Below are positions 43,572 to 55,100 of a DNA stretch of 64,000 nucleotides, in pieces. The stretch comes from Puccinia triticina. Lineage: Eukaryota; Basidiomycota; Pucciniomycetes; Pucciniales; Pucciniaceae. Below the pieces are notes generated by a model. That model saw only the letters and a program-made list of their open reading frames with translations. It had not been told where the DNA came from and did no database searches. Numbering within the stretch: the stretch's first letter is position 1; the number at the start of each line of letters is the position of its first letter. Location: assembly GCF_026914185.1 (NCBI RefSeq), contig NC_070561.1, forward strand, positions 3,596,001 through 3,660,000, given 5' to 3'. A program made the position numbers and the translations under genes.

Positions 43572-44760
43572 TTATCTGACTGTTAGCAATTCCGAGAAGT
43601 TGATGGTATCCGTTGGATTAAGAAGATTTCTCTGGGACTCGGAAAGCGTCGACAAGTATTCGAGGGAGTAGCAGTTCAACGGAAGATTACAAGGAATTTC
43701 CTTGAAGCCAGCTGGAGGAGATGTGGTTGAAGTCTGCCTGCGAGCTTCCAAGACAAAATCATGTACAAATTGGCGTCCTTTGGTGCTGGTCTTCTTCTGA
43801 ATAAAAATCTGATCCAATTCTTGCGCAAATTTTGAGAACTCCGGTGACCTCCAGAGCAAAGGGATTTTGAACAGAGAGCGAGGGGGATTGATCTCAGTTT
43901 CAGAAGTAGCCTTGATGTTATCGAATAAAGATTTCGTGTTAGGGTTGAATGGGAGTGTAGAGAGCGTTTCTTGACGGTGCTGCGAGATCTGAAATGAAGA
44001 AAGAGCTTAGCCCACATTTTGGGCAAGAGAAAAGCAAGAATGTGGCATACCTGCATTCGTACTTTGGATTTACATTCGGATTTTTTCTTCTTGGATTTGT
44101 GCTGTTCTGAAAACTGACCCAATTGTAATCCTTTCTGCCTTCCAAGAAACCATCTGTGGAGAACGCCAAGCTGGAAGGATGTGTTTGAGGCTTCAACCGG
44201 ATCCATGAAAAAAGGAGTAAATGTTCCAGCTGCATAGGCATTCCTCCAATGTTTTAGGATAAATTTTGCGAAAAGTTGGTTCCAGTGAGAATCCCATGGA
44301 TGAGACCAGCGAAAAGTAACACCAGGAAAACAAGATTTTGAGAGGTCTTGGACAAATAGGATTCAAAAGATTGGGGATATCTTCTGTGAGGTGGGTAATG
44401 TTGAACCAACAGGAATGGGATCAATGGGCTGTATGAGAATGGAGTCTGGCAAGTTAGAGCCAATGTGGAAATCGTGGGCAGAAGGTGGGAGCTTCCATGC
44501 CTCTGAAGGAGTTTTCTTGCGGTCATATTCTATGTCTAAGAGAGCTTGCGTGAAGGCAGCAATACATACAACGACTAAATGATGATTTGGAATTGGGGAG
44601 GATTTTTGAGTATGCAAGATTAACTTTTGCAACACCAACAGGTGGTTTGCCATTGGCGAAATGAGTCTGGGATAAGGACATTCTGAAGTAAAGGAATCAC
44701 AGGACAAAAGAGCAGAGTCAGGAGGGGGAAGACAAGAGGAGGTCCAGATTATATATTACA
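43572..44760 (-). pseudogene. Unassigned multi-exon gene, convergent with the SNF2 gene, one in-frame stop
   Basis: On the minus strand a frame from about 44760 encodes ...NHLLVLQKLILHTQKSSP..., meets TGA at 44365-44363 (CGA-to-TGA fits, with the frame continuing ILFVQDLSKSCFPGVTFRWS), and runs through HWRNAYAAGTFTPFFMDPVE to KSKVRMQ. An intron (44050-43989, GTATGC...TTTCAG) joins it in frame to ISQHRQETLSTLPFNPNTK and on to the stop near 43572. I recognise no family. The long continuous frame and clean splice suggest a real former gene. Its 3' end is only 37 bp from the SNF2 stop. Confidence 0.5.
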
Positions 44761-46647
44761 CAAATCAGGTCGTGTCTAGGAAAGTGCAAAGGGATGAGGG
44801 GAGAGAGAAATTATTAATGTGAATGAAAGGCAAATGAGAGTTTATGTAATTGACAAAGGGCCTTGGCCAACTCAGAACTCAGTTTGGCTCTCATTTGATG
44901 AAAGGAGTTGTATTTGGTCAATTGAGTATCCCTCTCATGTACGCGCGTACATGGGGGTGACTTTGGGCAAATGCATTGCTTGTTCCAGCTTGGTATTACA
45001 ATCTGAATATTTGGGCCCATCACATGTGAAAACACATAATCGGTTTTTTGCCCTTGAAGGTTCCCGCCCATGTACGCGCGAACATGACAGTGACACCCAC
45101 CAGATCAAATATTGGAGAGTACATGAGCCGCAACCATTGCTATCTCTTCCTCGTGAGCAAACACCAATACCATGTATTCTTTAGTCCCAACATCCAGCAG
45201 ATTCAATGCCTTTCCTGAGTGTTAAGCCAAAGCAATATACCTTTGGTGTAAAATTCTGATCACTGTATAGCATAACCTAATATTTCCAGACAACGTCAAT
45301 ACATCAAAAATTGATTGCTAGCTGAAGTAGATTCCAAAAGCAGAGACACAGACATGGGAAAAAGAATAGATTTGTCTGACGTGCGGGGGACACAAGCCAT
45401 CTCATTGCGATACACAACCACAGACATCAGATAGATAGGAGATCGTGAATTTCTCACTTGAATCTGGATCAGAACAAACCAAAGATTTACTACCATCCAG
45501 ACAGAGGAAGCACAGAACAGAACCAAAAACAGGAAACCATGAGGCAGTATTGTGGAATCCAGAGAGAGATAAGCCAGCTATCTGTTGGTAGAAGGAACAG
45601 TTAGTTACAGGAAGTTAGCAGTTGTCTTTTGTTCTGATAACTTACGATTAAACTATACCCAATCGTTTACCCTTGATCATCCTAAGAATGCTGGCCTGCT
45701 GCCGAGCCGCCCAATCCCCCTGGGGTGGTATCTGGCGTGGAAAACATCAATGGTCCTTGTCAAATGTGAATTGAAAAATCAGCTCAGCAGAAAAGTAGAA
45801 GAAGAACTTGAGGCCAAATACCTTTTCCAAGACGGTTCCTTTTCGCATCCCATATGGCCTTGACGTTTGGGATTGCCCATTCAGGAATACGCATATCTTG
45901 TGCTCCCGCTCTGATTTTTCCATCACACAAAATATACCAACGCCAAGCCTCATGTTCCCTTTCTTTGGTGTTGCTAATGTTTAATTGTTGCTCTTCATGA
46001 GAATCTGGCTCAAAAATCTTGAGTGATTCATCAATCATTGTCTGCATGTCTTTGAGCCAAACAATTTGTATGGGAGATAGAATAGTACAAAAAGGTTCCA
46101 TTGGTTGATGAGATGTTGGATTGAGATAAGATAGGTCCTCTGCCAATTAATATTTTTTGTAATGGGGGAGGATGTCATTTCCAGAGTTGTGGACCGTGGG
46201 TACAACACCCTTTTTATGATGTAAAATTTTATAACAGGCTAACGCAACCACAAATATGTGGATTCAGTTGATGCAGTCTTCTCCAAAACAGCATCAGAAG
46301 GCATGATGGTCGCGGGGTTACAAGGGGCATTAGAACTTGAGATTCAATCCAACCAAAAAATGTACATCCAGTTCAACGAGGAAGCATCACAGGGTGAGAT
46401 GAAGTCCGACCTGGGCCAGCTCCTCATGAAAATGTACTGAAGCACATGATATGTACATATGCTCATCTTGCTATCTAAATGACTTGCACTTGTGCATGAT
46501 TGTAGCACATCACATCAACTTGGTGGCTTGCATATTCTTTGGTCAGGTGGTGAGTCAAGATATGCACATGCAACTTTTGGGTGCCAAGTACGTAACTGTT
46601 TCCTCAAAACATTCATGAAAAAAGTAGATCTTGGTATCTGAGTAGCG
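44761..46647. other. Intergenic with short unassigned frames
   Basis: Minus-strand frame 45784-46146 (EREHEAWRWYILCDGKIRAG...) and 45296-45526 may be exons of one decayed gene, and plus-strand 46258-46440 (KTASEGMMVAGLQGALELEI...) another fragment. No domain is recognised. Confidence 0.3.
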
Positions 46648-46652
46648 ATGAT

Positions 46653-46949
46653 TGATGAAATAAATGGGACTGAAGCAGCAGACACGAGTATGGTGAGTGT
46701 GTTGGAAAGGATATTGATTTCATATGAGACAACTATACAGAGAAATATAGAGAGATGAAACTTACCTGAAGCAGCAGACACGAGTATGGTGAGTGTGTTG
46801 GAAAGGATGAGGAAAGCCTTTCCAACGTCTGCTACTCCAGGTTATGTAGTCGAGCGGAAACAAAGAAACAATGTGACAGGCGTGTGACATGAGATGAGCG
46901 GATGAGAAATGAAGATCGAAGCAGACAACCAGATGAGCCAACCTCAACA
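46653..46949 (-). repeat. 3' LTR of the copia element
   Basis: 297 bp, identical to 51698-51994. It contains an internal direct repeat, GAAGCAGCAGACACGAGTAT, twice about 100 bp apart. Confidence 0.95.
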
Positions 46950-46958
46950 CCCCCCCTT
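46950..46958 (-). promoter_or_regulatory. Polypurine tract of the copia element
   Basis: On the minus strand AAGGGGGGG directly precedes the 3' LTR, where plus-strand DNA synthesis would be primed. Confidence 0.8.
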
Positions 46959-47027
46959 GCTGAGAATCTGAGATGAGAGAAAAAAATGAAAACATGAGGA
47001 AAGAAACTGTAGTGACAACAAAAAAAA

Positions 47028-50000
47028 CTAAACAATACCAAACATAAGGCGGTGCTTTTCAAGGAGCAGACGGGATAGCGGTTTTGTTAACATATCAGCC
47101 AGCATGTCATGTGTCGAGACGTGAAGAATCTTGATTTTGGAGTCTTTGACGCACTCGCGCACAAAATGATATCGCGCATCAATGTGCTTGGTTCTCGAGT
47201 GATGTTCAGGGTTGTTGGCCAGAGCCTCTGCACCTTCGTTGTCGACGTGGAGAGGAATTGCTTGCTTTGGACGAAGGCACAGTTCAGTTAGGACGTTGCG
47301 GAACCAGAGACCCTCTTTACACGAATCCGAGAGAGCTTTGTACTCTGCCTCGGTGCTGGAAAGAGAAACAGTCGCCTGTTTGCGAGATTTCCACGAGACT
47401 GATCCATCACCAAGACGGTAAGTGTAAGCCGAAGTAGACCTGCGATCCTCCCTGTCTTCAGCCCAGTCGGCGTCAGAAAAACCCCCGAAAACGAGGGAGC
47501 CGCCAAGACGGAGACGGAGATCATTTTTGGTAGCAGCGAGGTAACGGAGAATTCGAACAGCAGCCGTCCAGTGAGAGTCGGAGGGGTCCTTCAGGAACTG
47601 AGAAAGCCTGTTCACGGCGAACGAGACATCCGGTCTGGTGCATTGCGCAACCCACAGAAGAGACCCGATCAATTGGTTGTACGGACCGGATGAGATGGGA
47701 TCTCCGGGCTTGCGCCGGCGGAGATCTTTGAAAAACGAGTCCGTAGGTGTCGATACGTTGAGGGAATCTCCAGGAATAAAACGAGAGATCATATCATCGA
47801 TATAGTGCGATTGGGAAAGATAGATCAGACGGTTTTCAAGGTCCCTGGTGATTTTGATAGATAGAAAATGATGCAGGTCCTCGTCAGCCCCAATTTTAAA
47901 TTGAGAGCCCAGGGAAGTTATGAGCCCATCTACATGAGCCGGCTCGCCCACTACCGTGAGATCGTCCACCTGAACTGTCACCGCACACACGAGCTTCTTG
48001 CCGGTTATGCGGAAGTAAAGCGTGGGATCGTATTTCGATTGAGACATGCCAAGATCCACAAGAGCAGAATTGAGTTCTTGATTCCACTGACGGGGAGATT
48101 GTTTCAGACCGTATAAAGATCTGGTCACCTCGCATACATAGTCCGGGTGCGCGGAATCTTCGAAACCGATTGGTTGCTCCATGTAGATCGGCTTGTCGAG
48201 GTGACCGTTTAGGAACGCGGTTTTGAAGTCAACCTGGCGGCCTTTCCAGCTCCGGGCGGCGAGGAGAGTGCAGATGAGACGAAATGTCTCCATTCGAAGT
48301 GTGGGCGAAGAAACCTCATTGTAGTCTAGACCTCGAATTTGGGAGTAGCCCATGGCGACCAACCGCGCTTTCAGTTTCTGAATAGATTTGTCCGGTCTGC
48401 GTTTGACCTTAAAAACCCATTTCGATTTTATGATACGACGTTTCACCGGACGCGGTACCAATTTCCACGTGTTCATCCCTAGAAGAGAAGAGAATTCTTC
48501 GTTAGCAGCCTTTAGCCATTTGTCCTTGTGTGGGGACCGCTGAAGCTGGCGCCAGGTCTTGGGAGTGTCAACTTCTTCAGGAGCAGTCGCTGATTTTGAC
48601 CACTGCCCGTAGCGATCCGGGGCTTTCCTGGATCTGTTGGACCGTCGTACCGGTGGAGGCGAGGGGACGCGGGGCGGGGGAGGCGGAGGAGGAGTGGAGG
48701 CGCGGGGCGGGGGAAGCGGAGGAGGGTTCGCCACTTGAGGGACACGAGGGGAGTTTTCCGTAGTCGGGAGAACGGGAGGCAGCACCGGTGGAGAGGACCT
48801 GTGGAGCGGTGAAGGTGGGCGAACCTTAGGAGGAGCCCGTGCGACAGGGGAAAGCAGAGGAGGAGATGGGAGAAGAGATGGAGGAGATGCAGGGCGAAGA
48901 AATGGCGACGGAAGGGGGATCGGCGACGGGGCAGACTTACCGTCCGATGCATCTGTGTCATTTGACGAGGAGACAGGCGACGGGGTCCGATCTCGAACTC
49001 TGTTCAGAGGTGCATGCATGGATGCAGTCAGCCGTCGGTCAAAGCGGGGTTGGAGAGGTATGTTTAAGGGTGGGGAATCAAGGATGGATGGAATGGATGG
49101 AGCAGGGACGGTGGGCGCCGCTGGAGGGGTGGAAGGTACCGTGGAAGCAGTAGGTGGCAACACCGGGGCGCGGTGGTCAGGAGAAGGCCAGGGTAGTTCG
49201 ACCGTGACCGTAGGAGACGGACCTACAGTTCGAAGGTCGTATGGGAAGACAGAGTCATTGAAAAGGACATCGCGGGTTTTGACTGCTTGACGGCGCTCCA
49301 AATCCCACACGCGATATCCGTTTCCATCCGGGAGATAGGAGAGGAACAACGCCGCTCGAGCTTTCGGATCAAGCTTCTTGCGATTCGCCTCGGGCACCTT
49401 GTACCAAGTTAGACAGCCGAAGGGATGTAAGTATTCAACAGCGACGGAATCATGACCCAGAAGAGAATGAGGTGAGTGGAAACCAGAAGGGGTGGAGAAA
49501 GGGATGGAGTTGATGGAATGAAGAATGTGGCGAAGAGCGTCTGCCCAAAACAACTTAGGAAGTTTGGAACTGATCAAAAGACATCTGATCAAGTTGCCAA
49601 TTGTCCTGTTCGCACGTTCCGCAACACCGTTGAGCTCAGGGGAGTGGGGAGGACCCGGAGAGTGATTGATGCCAGAATCAAGAAGAAACGTCTCAAATGC
49701 TTTGGAAAGGTACTCTCCGCCACTGTCCAATCGTAACGCACGAATGATAAATCGCCCATCCTTTTCGAAGGACGCTTTGAAGAGTTTGAAACAGCGAAAA
49801 ACATCGCTTTTGCATTTCAATGGCATGACGGAAAGAGACTTTGAAAAATCGTCTATGAAAGTAACAAAGTATTTGTATCCCTCTCGGGATGCGACTTCGA
49901 AAGATCCTACATCCGAATGGATGAGTTCTCCGGGGACTTTAGAGCAATAAGGAGAGCGAGAGGTGAAAGGTGACCTGTGCATCTTCGATTGAATACAGAC

Positions 50001-50858
50001 AGGGCATTTGCGGACATCGGCCTCATTCATGGATGATGGTTTGATCCGGTGGAGCTTGAGAAGGCGGCGTAGGGACTTCAGACCTATGTGTGATAGTCGT
50101 TGATGGTAACCGAAAAGAGAATTATCAGCCAGTTGTCCAGGAACCAGGGAGGCGGAATGAGACGTAACCTCGGCGGAAGGGAGGTAGAACAAATTTCCCT
50201 TTCGGTAGCCCTGGCCGACGACGTTTCCGGTGACCTCAAAGTCATTTGAGTGATAGATGTCACAGGAATCCGGGGTGAAGACTACTCGCAAAGAAGTGTC
50301 GCACAATCCAGCCACGGAAAGAAGGGGTTCGTGGAGAGTGGGGACGACCAGGGTTCTGATGGCTTTGGAAACGGCCAGAGGAAGGGTAGAGTAACCTTTG
50401 TGAGTGGCCGACACGACAGAGTTGTCTGCAAGGCGGACCGGAGTAGATGTGACCCTGAGTTGAGTGACATCGTCGGAGTATGGGGTCATGCTCATCGAGC
50501 ACCCGGAGTCGATGTTGGCATCGACCGACGTTTGGAGGGCTGTGACGGGAGTGAGGAAGTCGGTAGCTGTGCCAGCGTACGCGGATTCGGATTGGTCTGA
50601 CTCGTAGGATGAGTCACTGCCGAGTTCAACGACAGTGGTGAGACCGGCCTTGGCAGCCGGTTTGGGTGTTGGACGGTTTTGTCCAGAGGTGGGACGTTTG
50701 TCCCTGGAAGAGCCTTTGTCAGAGTCCGAGCGACTACTTTGATCGGTGTTAGACCTGCGGCCGCGTTGGTGATCATCCAAGACCCTAGCCGCACTTTTAC
50801 AGGCCGATAGCTCATGACCCTTAATGCGACAGAATGAGCAGAATAGAGACTCGTTGAA
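47028..50858 (-). CDS. Copia Pol: zinc knuckle, protease, integrase, reverse transcriptase, RNase H
   Basis: A single open frame of about 1,270 codons, without stops. It opens with the CCHC knuckle CSFCRIKGHELSAC (normally part of Gag). Counting from ATG 50780: protease NIDSGCSM (Asp 91); GAG-pre-integrase RKCPVCIQSKMHRSPF; integrase core with HSDVG, RLDSGGEY and ELNGVAERANRT (D, D, E); a long proline/serine-rich linker (about 530-740); reverse transcriptase with VDFKTAFLNGHLDKPIYMEQ and active site VQVDDLTV; RNase H with SDADWAED, STEAEYKAL and SRTKHIDARYHFVRE. Separation from gag is due to the 13-bp duplication just upstream and not to a normal stop. All catalytic residues are present. Confidence 0.93.
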   Translation of the reverse strand, partial: FNESLFCSFCRIKGHELSACKSAARVLDDHQRGRRSNTDQSSRSDSDKGSSRDKRPTSGQNRPTPKPAAKAGLTTVVELGSDSSYESDQSESAYAGTATDFLTPVTALQTSVDANIDSGCSMSMTPYSDDVTQLRVTSTPVRLADNSVVSATHKGYSTLPLAVSKAIRTLVVPTLHEPLLSVAGLCDTSLRVVFTPDSCDIYHSNDFEVTGNVVGQGYRKGNLFYLPSAEVTSHSASLVPGQLADNSLFGYHQRLSHIGLKSLRRLLKLHRIKPSSMNEADVRKCPVCIQSKMHRSPFTSRSPYCSKVPGELIHSDVGSFEVASREGYKYFVTFIDDFSKSLSVMPLKCKSDVFRCFKLFKASFEKDGRFIIRALRLDSGGEYLSKAFETFLLDSGINHSPGPPHSPELNGVAERANRTIGNLIRCLLISSKLPKLFWADALRHILHSINSIPFSTPSGFHSPHSLLGHDSVAVEYLHPFGCLTWYKVPEANRKKLDPKARAALFLSYLPDGNGYRVWDLERRQAVKTRDVLFNDSVFPYDLRTVGPSPTVTVELPWPSPDHRAPVLPPTASTVPSTPPAAPTVPAPSIPSILDSPPLNIPLQPRFDRRLTASMHAPLNRVRDRTPSPVSSSNDTDASDGKSAPSPIPLPSPFLRPASPPSLLPSPPLLSPVARAPPKVRPPSPLHRSSPPVLPPVLPTTENSPRVPQVANPPPLPPPRASTPPPPPPPRVPSPPPVRRSNRSRKAPDRYGQWSKSATAPEEVDTPKTWRQLQRSPHKDKWLKAANEEFSSLLGMNTWKLVPRPVKRRIIKSKWVFKVKRRPDKSIQKLKARLVAMGYSQIRGLDYNEVSSPTLRMETFRLICTLLAARSWKGRQVDFKTAFLNGHLDKPIYMEQPIGFEDSAHPDYVCEVTRSLYGLKQSPRQWNQELNSALVDLGMSQSKYDPTLYFRITGKKLVCAVTVQVDDLTVVGEPAHVDGLITSLGSQFKIGADEDLHHFLSIKITRDLENRLIYLSQSHYIDDMISRFIPGDSLNVSTPTDSFFKDLRRRKPGDPISSGPYNQLIGSLLWVAQCTRPDVSFAVNRLSQFLKDPSDSHWTAAVRILRYLAATKNDLRLRLGGSLVFGGFSDADWAEDREDRRSTSAYTYRLGDGSVSWKSRKQATVSLSSTEAEYKALSDSCKEGLWFRNVLTELCLRPKQAIPLHVDNEGAEALANNPEHHSRTKHIDARYHFVRECVKDSKIKILHVSTHDMLADMLTKPLSRLLLEKHRLMFGIV

Positions 50859-51561
50859 GGGAGGTCGGGTCGGGAGGTCGGGTCCTGGTGTTCGAAGAGG
50901 TTCTCAATTGGGCAGCCGAGACGGAGACGGCGCCTTCGACTCGAGCTTTGCGACGAAGGGACTCTGCCTTGAGAGCTGCGACAATGCGAGCCGAGGTAAC
51001 GTTCTCCTCGTTCATCATGGCGGACACACAGTGCAGCCAGTCGACGGGGAGAGATCCCAAGAGGGCAGCTGCATGGATGTCGTCCACAGTGAGAGGTTTC
51101 TCGGCGGTGACGAGGGAGTTGAGTCGCTCGGCGCATACCGCCATCTCCTTGATGTGGGAGTTGATGTCATCTTCAGTCAAACGAAGAAGGACTAGCTTGC
51201 GGAGCCAGTAGATTCGGCCTCCCGCGGTGGAGTCCAGATGAGCCTCGTGAAGAGCGTCCCACATCCCTTTTGCATCGTCGGGATACGCTTGGATAAGACG
51301 AAGGTTGTCTTGGTGAATGGTTCGGACGATGAAGGAACAAACGTCGGCGTTGTCCTTGGCCCATTTGGCGTTACGATCTTCGGGCTTGACTTCCTTGAGG
51401 AGATAGCCGAGACTGATAGAGTTCAGGTGGACTTTGACGACGAAACTCCATTTGAGATAATTGGAGTCGGCCTCCGGAGCCTGAAGCTGAGGAATTCCAG
51501 TGACCCGAAGTGACGAGTTGTCCGACGAGTCTGGAACGTTGAATTGAGCTTGTTCGGCCAT
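50821..51561 (-). CDS. Copia Gag, frame-shifted at its C-terminus
   Basis: ATG 51561-51559 (MAEQAQFNVPDSSDNSS) opens a UBN2/DUF4219-type copia Gag with YLKWSFVVKVHLNSISLGYL, MWDALHEAHLDSTAGGRIYW and a helical C-terminal half. After RTSSNTRTRPP the frame crosses a tandem 13-bp duplication and ends in an unrelated tail at TAA 50821-50823. The zinc knuckle lies in the pol frame just beyond. The frame is otherwise intact, and without one duplication copy it would be continuous with Pol, as is usual for copia polyproteins. Confidence 0.88.
   Translation of the reverse strand: MAEQAQFNVPDSSDNSSLRVTGIPQLQAPEADSNYLKWSFVVKVHLNSISLGYLLKEVKPEDRNAKWAKDNADVCSFIVRTIHQDNLRLIQAYPDDAKGMWDALHEAHLDSTAGGRIYWLRKLVLLRLTEDDINSHIKEMAVCAERLNSLVTAEKPLTVDDIHAAALLGSLPVDWLHCVSAMMNEENVTSARIVAALKAESLRRKARVEGAVSVSAAQLRTSSNTRTRPPDPTSLQRVSILLILSH
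50859..50884. repeat. 13-bp tandem duplication causing the gag/pol frameshift
   Basis: GGGAGGTCGGGTC occurs twice without a gap (50859-50871 and 50872-50884). Thirteen is not a multiple of three, and the frame before the repeat continues as Pol after one unit is discounted. Confidence 0.85.
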
Positions 51562-51697
51562 GATGACCGAGTTCGTTTCGTAGAGTGTAACGAAGAGGGG
51601 TTTTTGATCCTTATGTTGGGGGGAACACACTATTTTCCGAGTGTTTTACGTGCTGGAGGTTGCGCTTGACTAGGAAGAGCAACTGGGACTCATAACC

Positions 51698-51994
51698 TGA
51701 TGAAATAAATGGGACTGAAGCAGCAGACACGAGTATGGTGAGTGTGTTGGAAAGGATATTGATTTCATATGAGACAACTATACAGAGAAATATAGAGAGA
51801 TGAAACTTACCTGAAGCAGCAGACACGAGTATGGTGAGTGTGTTGGAAAGGATGAGGAAAGCCTTTCCAACGTCTGCTACTCCAGGTTATGTAGTCGAGC
51901 GGAAACAAAGAAACAATGTGACAGGCGTGTGACATGAGATGAGCGGATGAGAAATGAAGATCGAAGCAGACAACCAGATGAGCCAACCTCAACA
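51698..51994 (-). repeat. 5' LTR of the copia element
   Basis: 297 bp, identical to 46653-46949; the internal side reads GGTTATGAGTCCCAG on the minus strand, where the primer binding site should be. Confidence 0.95.
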
Positions 51995-52136
51995 ATGATA
52001 TAAAGCTTGCATCAACCAGCTTTCCCCAACTTATGTATGAATGTGAATTTTTTCCTCGTGTCCCATCGAATATCTAGAAGACGTCTGAAATTACTCATCC
52101 CCAATCTACTCGAATTAAAACAAACAAACTCGCAAC

Positions 52137-55100
52137 ATGCCTAAAACAACCAATCTCGTTTGCCATTGTGAATTCTATGGGTGCAACACCACGCAGCATG
52201 CAGAAGATGGCGGTGGAATTGTTCCTGGGAGGGTCTTGGGACGGAAAGACTATCAATTGCATCAGAAGAAAGCAACTATGCAACTCCAGAAGGAAGGGCC
52301 GAATCATCCGGAGGCACACCCAATGGGCTCTAATCCGATCCGGGTGAGTTGAATCACATCTGCTTTAAAAGCATAGTTAGATCTTGAGCTAATCCAAGTT
52401 TGACCCAGACTGGTCTGACTGCCTCCACCTCTAATCCACTGGAAAACAACACGAGGAAGGCGCCACTTTTGGAGGAGCAGTTTTGCACACAGGTCATGAT
52501 TCAGATGGCCCAATCTGTCTTAAAAGACAAACTGAGCAAAGATGGGTCCGCATCTTTCCTTGAGTCAGCAAGGCAGAACATCTCATTCTTGGCAGAGCTG
52601 TGGAGCACTGAGGAACGAATTATTGATGCTAAAGCAATGATCCAACAGATTCCCAAAACTAGAGATGCAGTTTTTCATTGACTTGGCCTTGTACCAGATC
52701 TGACAACATAAATATGTTGCCAAAAATGTTTTGCACTCTACCCTCTGATAAAAGCAGACAAAAATCCTCCGATCACATGCACCCAGTCCTTCTTTTCCCA
52801 ATATCAGGGGTATTGTAAGTGGGCTAAGTTGCAAGAAATCGTACCCAGATGTGATCAAGCCCTCTTCAAACTCGATAAACAGCAAGCATCAAAACCAATT
52901 CGGACATACTCATACTTAACTCTCAAGTCATGGTTGAAACAGCGGCTTTCTCAGAATTCTTTCGAGACCTTGCTAGACTCCAGCCTTCCCAAAACTAGAT
53001 GGGAACCACACCACGACATGGAAGATGTGTGGCATGGTCAAATCTGGCGCGAATTCCCCAACTCGGACGATGGAACTGGGATATTTACCCAGAATTCTGG
53101 AAATCTTGTGTTCAGCCTATATCTTGACTGGTTCAATGCCGAAGGAACTTCAAATCTGGGGAAGCATAACTCTGTTGGAGCGATTGTCTTGATCTGCTTG
53201 AACCTTCCTCCAAATCAGCGCTACAAGCAGGAAAACATATTCCTTTTCGGAATTATCCCTGGGCCCAACGAACCCAGTCTAGACGAGGTGAACCATCTCT
53301 TACGACCGCTGGTGAATGAATTGAAAGAATTTTGGAATGGAGTCTTCTTTGAATCCACTGCTTCTCATGCTCAAGGAAGAACTATACGGGCTGTGATCTT
53401 TCCCCTGATCGCAGATCTTCCTGCTCTCCGGAAGGTTGCTGGATTTGGAAGTCACGCCTCAATTAGGTTTTGCTCTTTTTGTATGTTGAGCAAGCATGAA
53501 ATTGAGGAAACAGACACCACAAAGTTTACCCGGCGGACGAATGAAGAGCACCAAAAACATGCAAAACTTTGGCTTCAACTAGAAAATGCGACTGAACGTA
53601 AGAAGTTTGTGAAGGAACATGGCGCAAGATGGAGTGTGCTCAATGAGCTCCCATACTGGAGGCCAATAGAATTCTGCTCGATTGAATTGATGCATGCCTT
53701 GATTTTGGGTGACTTGAAAGATCACACGATGCGCTTCATGTCATTGCCATCAGTCGCATCCAAGCTTAAGGATATTCAAGAGAAGGATGCGGAATGGCAG
53801 AATGACCAGTCATATACCGATACTCCGTTTGCAACAAATTGTGTCCCTAACTCCACCAACAAGGGCAAGCGGAAATTAGACGATATCGGAGAATCAAATC
53901 AAACCTCTGAAAAACCAAACAAGCGAGCCCGTGCAGCCAAAGCCAAGCAAACACCAGCCACAACAACGCTAGGTCTTGGTCAAAGCAGAACATGTAGTGG
54001 TGCTGGTGCAACATCAGATGGGTCATCTGCCCATTCCTATAGCCTGCGGATGCGGAAGAAGGCGCTGTGTGACGCGAATGAGGAGGTAACCACCAATTCC
54101 GCAGATGAGAGTGGAAGTGATCACACTGCCACTCGTCCTCGACATAGAGCTCGCAGAGCTGCTGCATCACCAATTCCGGATTTCAACCAACCAAAACTCT
54201 TGCCAGAGGAGCTGGACATAGTACGGCGGACTATCTTGCATACAATTGTACCCTCTTGGATTGATAGGGTTCCACGCAACTTGGGATTGGCTACCCACGG
54301 ATCTTTAAAAGCAGCAGAATGGCTGATACTTTACAAGATCTACTATCCCATTGCCTTGATTCCTCTTTGGACCACAGCATACAAGGATTGCGCAACTGAG
54401 GAAAGCAAAATAAGGATATCCTCACTCCTAGAATCAACTACCTTGCTATCCAAAATTTCTCACTTCCTGACTCTCCCAAAGATCAAACTTCAAGATCTTG
54501 ATGAGCTTGACAGTTTAATCTTGGATTATCGAAAGTGTCTTCAAAAAGGCTGGCCAGAAGCACCAAGCAAGCCAAATCTACATCTGACACAGCATTACTC
54601 TGAAGTTATCCGCCGATTTGGCCCACCTCAATCGACAGCAGCTTGGGCACAGGAAAGAGTTAATGGAATGTTGCAGAGGATGCCAACAAACCATCACATT
54701 GGTTAGTCTCATGCTTATTTGTGTGTAATTATTGCCATTGTGAGAATTTAATTACTGAGAAGGTGACATGTGTATTGTACTTAGATGATATACCGAAGAC
54801 ATTGATGAAGGAATGGCATATCAACTCAACATTCCAGTTAGTTCTCAAAGACCACACTGCAAAACACAACCGCGGCTCGGAGGACAACAATAAGAAGAAA
54901 TCTACTCAGTTGAACAGAACTCTGATGTCAAAATGGAAGCGGGTGGTGGCTGGAAAGGAAGGTTCAAGGGGAAAGCTTGGTCAACATGCAGGTGTACCCC
55001 CACTTAACTCAACAGTTGATCTTGTTGAATACATCAAACTCAACGGCAAGACATTCACAACTAAAGATCGGCATCCAGCAAATTCCTTGGTCGAGTTCTA

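Larger units (their letters stand above)
46653..51994 (-). mobile_element. Complete Ty1/copia retrotransposon, very recent insertion
   Basis: Identical 297-bp LTRs (46653-46949 and 51698-51994) with TGTTG...CATCA ends on the minus strand, flanked by the perfect 5-bp duplication ATGAT (46648-46652, 51995-51999). Internal order on the minus strand is Gag, protease, integrase, reverse transcriptase, RNase H, the copia order. A G-rich polypurine tract (AAGGGGGGG on the minus strand) precedes the 3' LTR at 46950-46958. I found no difference between the LTRs by eye. The only lesion seen is a 13-bp tandem duplication in gag (50859-50884). Confidence 0.95.

Noticed and set aside
47109..50600. Several plus-strand frames across the copia element
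   Set aside because: They are shadows of the long GC-rich minus-strand Pol frame.
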